Source of the DNA: Vibrio proteolyticus NBRC 13287
GTDB lineage: Bacteria; Pseudomonadota; Gammaproteobacteria; Enterobacterales; Vibrionaceae
Length of the DNA stretch: 64,000 bases
Assembly (NCBI RefSeq): GCF_000467125.1
Contig: NZ_BATJ01000019.1
Span: 1 to 64,000, forward strand
Direction: 5' to 3'
The notes under the pieces are model-generated. The model did no database searches and was not told the DNA's origin. It saw nothing but the letters and a program-made list of their open reading frames with translations. Within the stretch, counting starts at the first letter, position 1. Each line of letters begins with the position of its first letter. Shown here one piece after another: positions 62,813-64,000 of the stretch. Both the position numbers and the translations under genes were made by a program.

Positions 62813-62834
62813 GCGGAGCTTCGGCTCCGCTTTA
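62813..62834 (+). terminator. Terminator after FapA-like gene
   Basis: GCGGAGC TTCG GCTCCGC, a 7-bp stem with a stable UUCG loop, followed by TTTAT. It sits between convergent genes. Confidence 0.7.
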
Positions 62835-62845
62835 TGTTGGCCGTG

Positions 62846-63697
62846 CTATTTGAGGATCAGGCGAATGTCCGATGAAATGTCGTCGATCAGTTTTCGCGCC
62901 GACTCGTCTCGTTGTTGCACCAGCGTGATAAACAGCAGGTCGGTGATCACGTTTTGCGCCGTTCGTGATGCTATTGACGAACTGCGGTGTTGTGATTCGT
63001 CGGCAACCGTATCAAAGACCAAATCAGCCATGGCTCTGAGTTTGTTTTTGCGTGTTGACGTCAGCGCGATCACCCGGGCCCCTTTTTGCTTGGCCGCGTC
63101 GGCCGCCACCAGCATTTCTTTACGGTCACCAGAAAAAGAAATCACGATCTGAACATCCTGTTCGGTCAACGTCCTGGCGGTGGCAATTTGTACGTGACTG
63201 TCTTGCTCACTCAGAGCGGTAATTCCGAGTTTAAGCAGTTTGTACGACAAATCCTTTGCCGTCAGGGCAGAGCCGCCAATTCCCAATACCTGAACCCGGC
63301 TGGCCTGGTCAATCCAGCTTACCGCTTCATAACACGCCTCAAGCGACAAGGCATTGGTGGTTTGAAACATGGCATCGGTTTTGGCCTGCACCAATTTCTG
63401 AGCGATAACGGCCAGAGGGTCATCAAGCAGAATGTTGCTGTGCAAAGGGGTTGTCTGTAGTGCTTGTTTACGCGCCAGGTCTTCAGTTAATGCCAGCTTA
63501 AAATCACTGTAACCTCTAAACCCAAGCTTCTGGGTGAATTTGACGATGCTGGACTGACTGACCTCTGCCTGAGCGGCGAGTGCCTGACTGGTTAACAGCA
63601 CCGCTTGGGCGGGGTGGGCGATGATCCAGTCGGCCACTTTCCTGCTGCTGTCAGACAGATGCGTGCGCCGTGCCACCAGAATATTAAGTACAGACAC
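62846..63697 (-). CDS. murR: MurR/RpiR-family repressor of murQ
   Basis: 283 residues. An N-terminal HTH_6 (about 1-77; SDSSRKVADWIIAHPAQAV, QAEVSQSSIVKFTQKLGFRGYSDFKLAL) and a SIS sugar-phosphate domain (about 110-260; VLGIGGSALTAKDLSYKL, VISFSGDRKEML). It is divergent from murQ across 239 bases, so a MurNAc-6-phosphate-responsive repressor is most likely. Called murR on context; RpiR relatives are many. Confidence 0.85.
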   Translation of the reverse strand: MSVLNILVARRTHLSDSSRKVADWIIAHPAQAVLLTSQALAAQAEVSQSSIVKFTQKLGFRGYSDFKLALTEDLARKQALQTTPLHSNILLDDPLAVIAQKLVQAKTDAMFQTTNALSLEACYEAVSWIDQASRVQVLGIGGSALTAKDLSYKLLKLGITALSEQDSHVQIATARTLTEQDVQIVISFSGDRKEMLVAADAAKQKGARVIALTSTRKNKLRAMADLVFDTVADESQHRSSSIASRTAQNVITDLLFITLVQQRDESARKLIDDISSDIRLILK

Positions 63698-63719
63698 CGA
63701 TTTCTCCTCAAAAAATCAA

Positions 63720-63896
63720 AATAATTTATTCCATGAATGTAATAACGACGACTCGAACTAACTGATTGATTCATTGCTTATGAACCTATGCCTATTGTCT
63801 CTCTTCGTCATCTGAAGCGCCAATTATTCCGTCATCGTACCGGTTAAAGAATAACTTTAACTGTGAGTACTATCACTAAATGTGAATATTTTATTC
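63720..63896. promoter_or_regulatory. Candidate MurR operators between murR and murQ
   Basis: Two A/T palindromes, AATAATTTATT (63720-63730) and GAATATTTTATTC (63884-63896), each followed by the shared CCAT. They flank the divergent gap and could bind the repressor; inferred only. Confidence 0.4.
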
Positions 63897-63936
63897 CATA
63901 GAATCGCGCTCATTCGTTAGGTAGTGAGAGTGCAAG

Positions 63937-64000
63937 ATGAAGATAGATTTGACCGGTTTGGTCACCGAAAGCCGAAATAATGCCAGCGCGAAGATTGATA
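63937..64000 (+). CDS. murQ: N-acetylmuramic acid 6-phosphate etherase, 5' end (cut by window)
   Basis: The first 21 residues begin MKIDLTGLVTESRNNAS, which fits the conserved LVTESRN start of MurQ. It cleaves the lactyl ether of MurNAc-6-P to GlcNAc-6-P and D-lactate. The rest lies beyond the window. Divergent murR supports the call. Confidence 0.85.
   Translation, partial: MKIDLTGLVTESRNNASAKID

Overview
The window looks like the replication-origin region of chromosome 2 of a Vibrio. Markers seen in the sequence are rctB, an array of Dam-site (GATC) iterons with a DnaA box and an AT-rich unwinding stretch, parA2 and parB2, and seven copies of the parS2 motif TTTACANTGTAAA. Gene content around the origin (yebC-like, MCP, yibL, malT/malP/malQ/glgB, a VcINDY-type transporter, a ChiA2-type chitinase, tryptophanase) resembles the start of V. 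cholerae chromosome 2. Several loci look accessory to that backbone, so this is probably a related species (fluvialis/furnissii-like is a guess). No rRNA, tRNA or CRISPR was seen.

Layout. 1-298: tail of an IS3-family element. 303-2420: YtrA-type GntR regulator plus ABC exporter with a perfect operator palindrome. 2437-7100: secreted chitinase, then tryptophanase with a tnaC-like leader peptide. 7397-14104: CsgI/YccT-like protein, HD-GYP phosphodiesterase, GNAT enzyme, dicarboxylate transporter, and a substrate-binding protein translationally coupled to a diguanylate cyclase. 14391-18717: TetR regulator, hydrolase and AEC transporter sharing a likely operator, then START and MAPEG proteins. 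19157-24655: L,D-transpeptidase, SgrR with a long leader hairpin, MtgA, MFS exporter. 25092-25888: three small unrecognised envelope or membrane proteins. 25905-32996: a complete L-threonate/D-erythronate catabolic operon with DeoR regulator and GntP permease. 33076-43489: maltodextrin/glycogen block (glgB, malQ, malP, malT). 43558-52455: large lipoprotein, YibL, CatB-type acetyltransferase, putative metallopeptidase, DCC oxidoreductase, MCP, YebC-like regulator, two small conserved proteins. 52456-58696: extra iterons, rctB, oriCII, parA2-parB2. 58789-64000: tmcA, FapA-like protein, murR and the start of murQ.

How the genes work together. RctB recognises the GATC iterons and, with DnaA, opens the ATCA-rich stretch next to rctB. 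ParB2 loads on the parS2 sites scattered over both flanks, and ParA2 segregates the origin. Most of the rest is carbon scavenging (chitin, tryptophan, dicarboxylates, C4 sugar acids, maltodextrins, MurNAc) and c-di-GMP or chemotactic signalling. Several regulators sit beside visible palindromes that are good operator candidates: GntR, TetR, MurR, and CRP/MalT at malP-malT.
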